Shown piece after piece: positions 4,794 through 6,637 of a DNA stretch of 6,637 bases. Positions within the stretch are counted from its first letter, which is position 1. Each line of letters opens with the position of its first letter. Below the pieces are notes generated by a model. It was not told the origin of the DNA. It worked only from the letters and a program-made list of their open reading frames with translations, and made no database searches. Origin of the DNA: an uncultured Ruminococcus sp. (GTDB taxonomy: Bacteria > Bacillota > Clostridia > Oscillospirales > Acutalibacteraceae); NCBI GenBank assembly GCA_902803585.1, contig CADCQO010000224.1:1-6637 (forward strand), read 5' to 3'. A program made the translations under genes and the position numbers.

Positions 4794-6637
4794 ATGGATA
4801 AGGATCTGAATTTTTTTCAAAAGCTGAAAAACAAATTGTCTGTACACAGAGAAAATAACCCCGGCATCTTCGTTTTTGTTTTCATAATCATTATCAATAT
4901 AGCGGTGATTGCATTATCGTCAGGACTTCTTTTGCTCCTGCCTGAAAATGCCAACAGAACATTTCCCGAAATGATGCGTTTTGCGTTCACTCTTATGGTC
5001 AATCCGAGCGGAAGATACCAGTACAGCGACTACCCTATTTCACTGATAGTGACTACAGTTGTTGTTCTTCTCGGAATGATCTCACTCACCGGCGGTACAG
5101 TCGGTTTCGTGACCAATATCATTACCAATGTGCTTGTAAAATCGGCATCATCTCACAGAAAACTCAAACTGAAAAAGCACATCGTGATTCTGAACTATAA
5201 TCACAAAGTCCCTTCGATCATCTATGATTACTGCTTTGATGATATGAAAAATACATATGTGGTAATCCTTTCCAACAAAGATGAAAAAGATGTCAGGCAT
5301 CAGATCGACAATTTATTTCGTGCCCATCAGGCTGACAGGAAGTTTAAAAATATCGTTATCCGCAAGGGCAGCCCCTTTTCACAGCTTGATCTGGACATGA
5401 TAGGTCTGAAACACGCAAGAACCGTACTGCTGCTGAAAACAGACGATGAAGAAAATGAAGCCGTTCAGTATCATACAAAAAATCCGGAATTCAACGTCTT
5501 TAAGCTCTTTATGTTCGTCAACAGCTATCTCATCAAGAATGTTGCTGATGATATGCCCTGTGTCATTTCGGAAGTGTCTGACAAACGATCAGAAAAGCTC
5601 ATCAGAGATTATCCTTTCACAACAGGAAACTACTGTTTCCCCGTAAATATCAACGAACTGCTCGGAAAAATCATGGCTGTCACAGCTGTAATGCCTTCTT
5701 TGTGTGAGGTACTGCTCCATCTTATTGGTTTTGAGGGAGTTGAATTTTATCTGAAAGATATTCCGGATTCCTTATCAATTGCAGATGAACTGAAATTACA
5801 GCATTCAGCGATTCCGATTCTCGATATCGGAAACAAACGCTTGTATATTTCCGAAAATGAAACACTGATAAAAAACGCAGGCTCGGTTCAGTATGTTCTG
5901 AAAAAGCCTCTTCCCGACAAAAAACTGGTTCCCTGCCTTGCCAATGACAAGCCTAAGCTCCTTATCATCGGCTCAAACAATAAGCTCGATTATATACTTG
6001 AAAGCCTCGTGTGCTTTAAAAAGGAATTTCCCGATTTCCGGTTGACCGTTATTCTGATGGATACGGAAGAAAATGCGGACAAAATCAGACATTACATCAA
6101 TTCACCGGAATACAGCTTGTTATTCGACGAAGACAGCAGTCCCATTATCGTGCAGGATATTACAGAACCGTTCGGAAATCCGCACGACAGATCCATTCTT
6201 GATAATGTTAACTCGGTACTGTTCCTTTCAGATGCAAACTGCGATGAAACAAGTATTGATGAAAAACCGCTGCTCTTCTGGAACAGCCTGAAACGAAATG
6301 ATATCAAGAACACACACAATTGTATCGTTGAGGTTCTCGATATGCAGAATGAAAACATCATCGAAAAAAGAAACAGGGATCAGGTAGTGGTGAGTGAAAG
6401 ATTCATCAGCTGCCTTTATGCACAGCTCGGCAAAGACCCTGTCCGTCTTGACTGCATTAAGGATCTCATCACTTTTGAGGGGGATAATGCCTCGATCAAT
6501 TCAAGCAATGAGCTTGTTAATAAATGCAACATCTTCTCCGTCAAATCATCACTTTTCTTCAGCAGCTATCAGGGCAGTCTGACTTTCAGCAGCAAGCGTG
6601 AAATGATATTATGGGTGTATGAAGCTACCGGATACAA
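4794..6637 (+). CDS. CASTOR/POLLUX-type ion channel with tandem RCK-like domains (3' end outside window)
   Basis: At least 614 residues are encoded before the right edge cuts the frame. Membrane helix 1 (about 25-49) and helix 2 (about 82-113) flank a pore helix (57-70) and a filter-like V-N-P-S-G segment (69-73) with Asp79. This matches the pore layout of plant CASTOR/POLLUX, whose filter is A-D-S-G. A first RCK/Rossmann-like domain begins at HIVILNYN (129-136) and a second at KLLIIGSN (388-395). The family's late conserved segments are visible as VVVSERF (531-537) and DLITFEG (557-563). Neither Rossmann start has GxGxxG, as is usual for this family. Plant members are nuclear-envelope cation channels needed for symbiotic calcium signals; bacterial members are little studied, and ion selectivity cannot be read here. 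GAGGAG (4782-4787) sits six bases before the ATG. An in-frame ATG at 4773 would add seven residues but has only a weak AGGA three bases upstream. Most of the protein is probably present. Confidence 0.88.
   Translation, partial: MDKDLNFFQKLKNKLSVHRENNPGIFVFVFIIIINIAVIALSSGLLLLLPENANRTFPEMMRFAFTLMVNPSGRYQYSDYPISLIVTTVVVLLGMISLTGGTVGFVTNIITNVLVKSASSHRKLKLKKHIVILNYNHKVPSIIYDYCFDDMKNTYVVILSNKDEKDVRHQIDNLFRAHQADRKFKNIVIRKGSPFSQLDLDMIGLKHARTVLLLKTDDEENEAVQYHTKNPEFNVFKLFMFVNSYLIKNVADDMPCVISEVSDKRSEKLIRDYPFTTGNYCFPVNINELLGKIMAVTAVMPSLCEVLLHLIGFEGVEFYLKDIPDSLSIADELKLQHSAIPILDIGNKRLYISENETLIKNAGSVQYVLKKPLPDKKLVPCLANDKPKLLIIGSNNKLDYILESLVCFKKEFPDFRLTVILMDTEENADKIRHYINSPEYSLLFDEDSSPIIVQDITEPFGNPHDRSILDNVNSVLFLSDANCDETSIDEKPLLFWNSLKRNDIKNTHNCIVEVLDMQNENIIEKRNRDQVVVSERFISCLYAQLGKDPVRLDCIKDLITFEGDNASINSSNELVNKCNIFSVKSSLFFSSYQGSLTFSSKREMILWVYEATGY

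Overview
The window looks like chromosome from a Gram-positive member of the Bacillota, probably a Ruminococcus/Oscillospiraceae-type gut Clostridium. This rests on strong GGAGG-type ribosome binding sites, sigma-A-type promoters, intermediate GC and the protein families present. No phage, plasmid, CRISPR, rRNA or tRNA signal was seen. The species call is an inference.

Layout, left to right. (1) Minus strand, bases 1-1768: an SPFH/band-7 protein of the B. subtilis YdjI type (215-1768). Its long Pro/Tyr/Gly/Gln and Ala/Pro/Gln repeat tail ends in a zinc ribbon. A minus-strand intrinsic terminator (80-121) follows, then the first codons of a zinc-ribbon protein that resembles YdjG and runs off the left edge. 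In B. subtilis the two families sit together in ydjFGHI, next to a PspA-type envelope-stress protein. (2) A 392-base divergent intergenic region (1769-2160) with one good promoter on each strand. (3) Plus strand, 2161-3600: a membrane-anchored VanY-type (peptidase M15) D-Ala-D-Ala carboxypeptidase with a Ser/Glu/Asp-rich repeat stalk. (4) A convergent gap with a GC-rich hairpin and a shared bidirectional terminator. (5) Minus strand, 3718-4425: a six-helix DUF308/HdeD-like membrane protein with an extended -10 promoter. (6) A 368-base divergent gap. (7) Plus strand from 4794 past the right edge: a CASTOR/POLLUX-type ion channel (two membrane helices plus tandem RCK-like domains), with a near-consensus promoter.

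Every complete gene has its own promoter and/or terminator, so these are neighbouring single-gene units, apart from the SPFH/zinc-ribbon pair, which probably forms an operon with an attenuating terminator. The shared theme is the cell envelope: a membrane scaffold, peptidoglycan trimming, a small integral membrane protein and an ion channel. Their joint function is inference only. The least ordinary features are the two long repeat-built low-complexity segments, a possible hairpin-bridged ribosome binding site at the left edge, and a 22-base-period direct repeat just downstream of the carboxypeptidase promoter.
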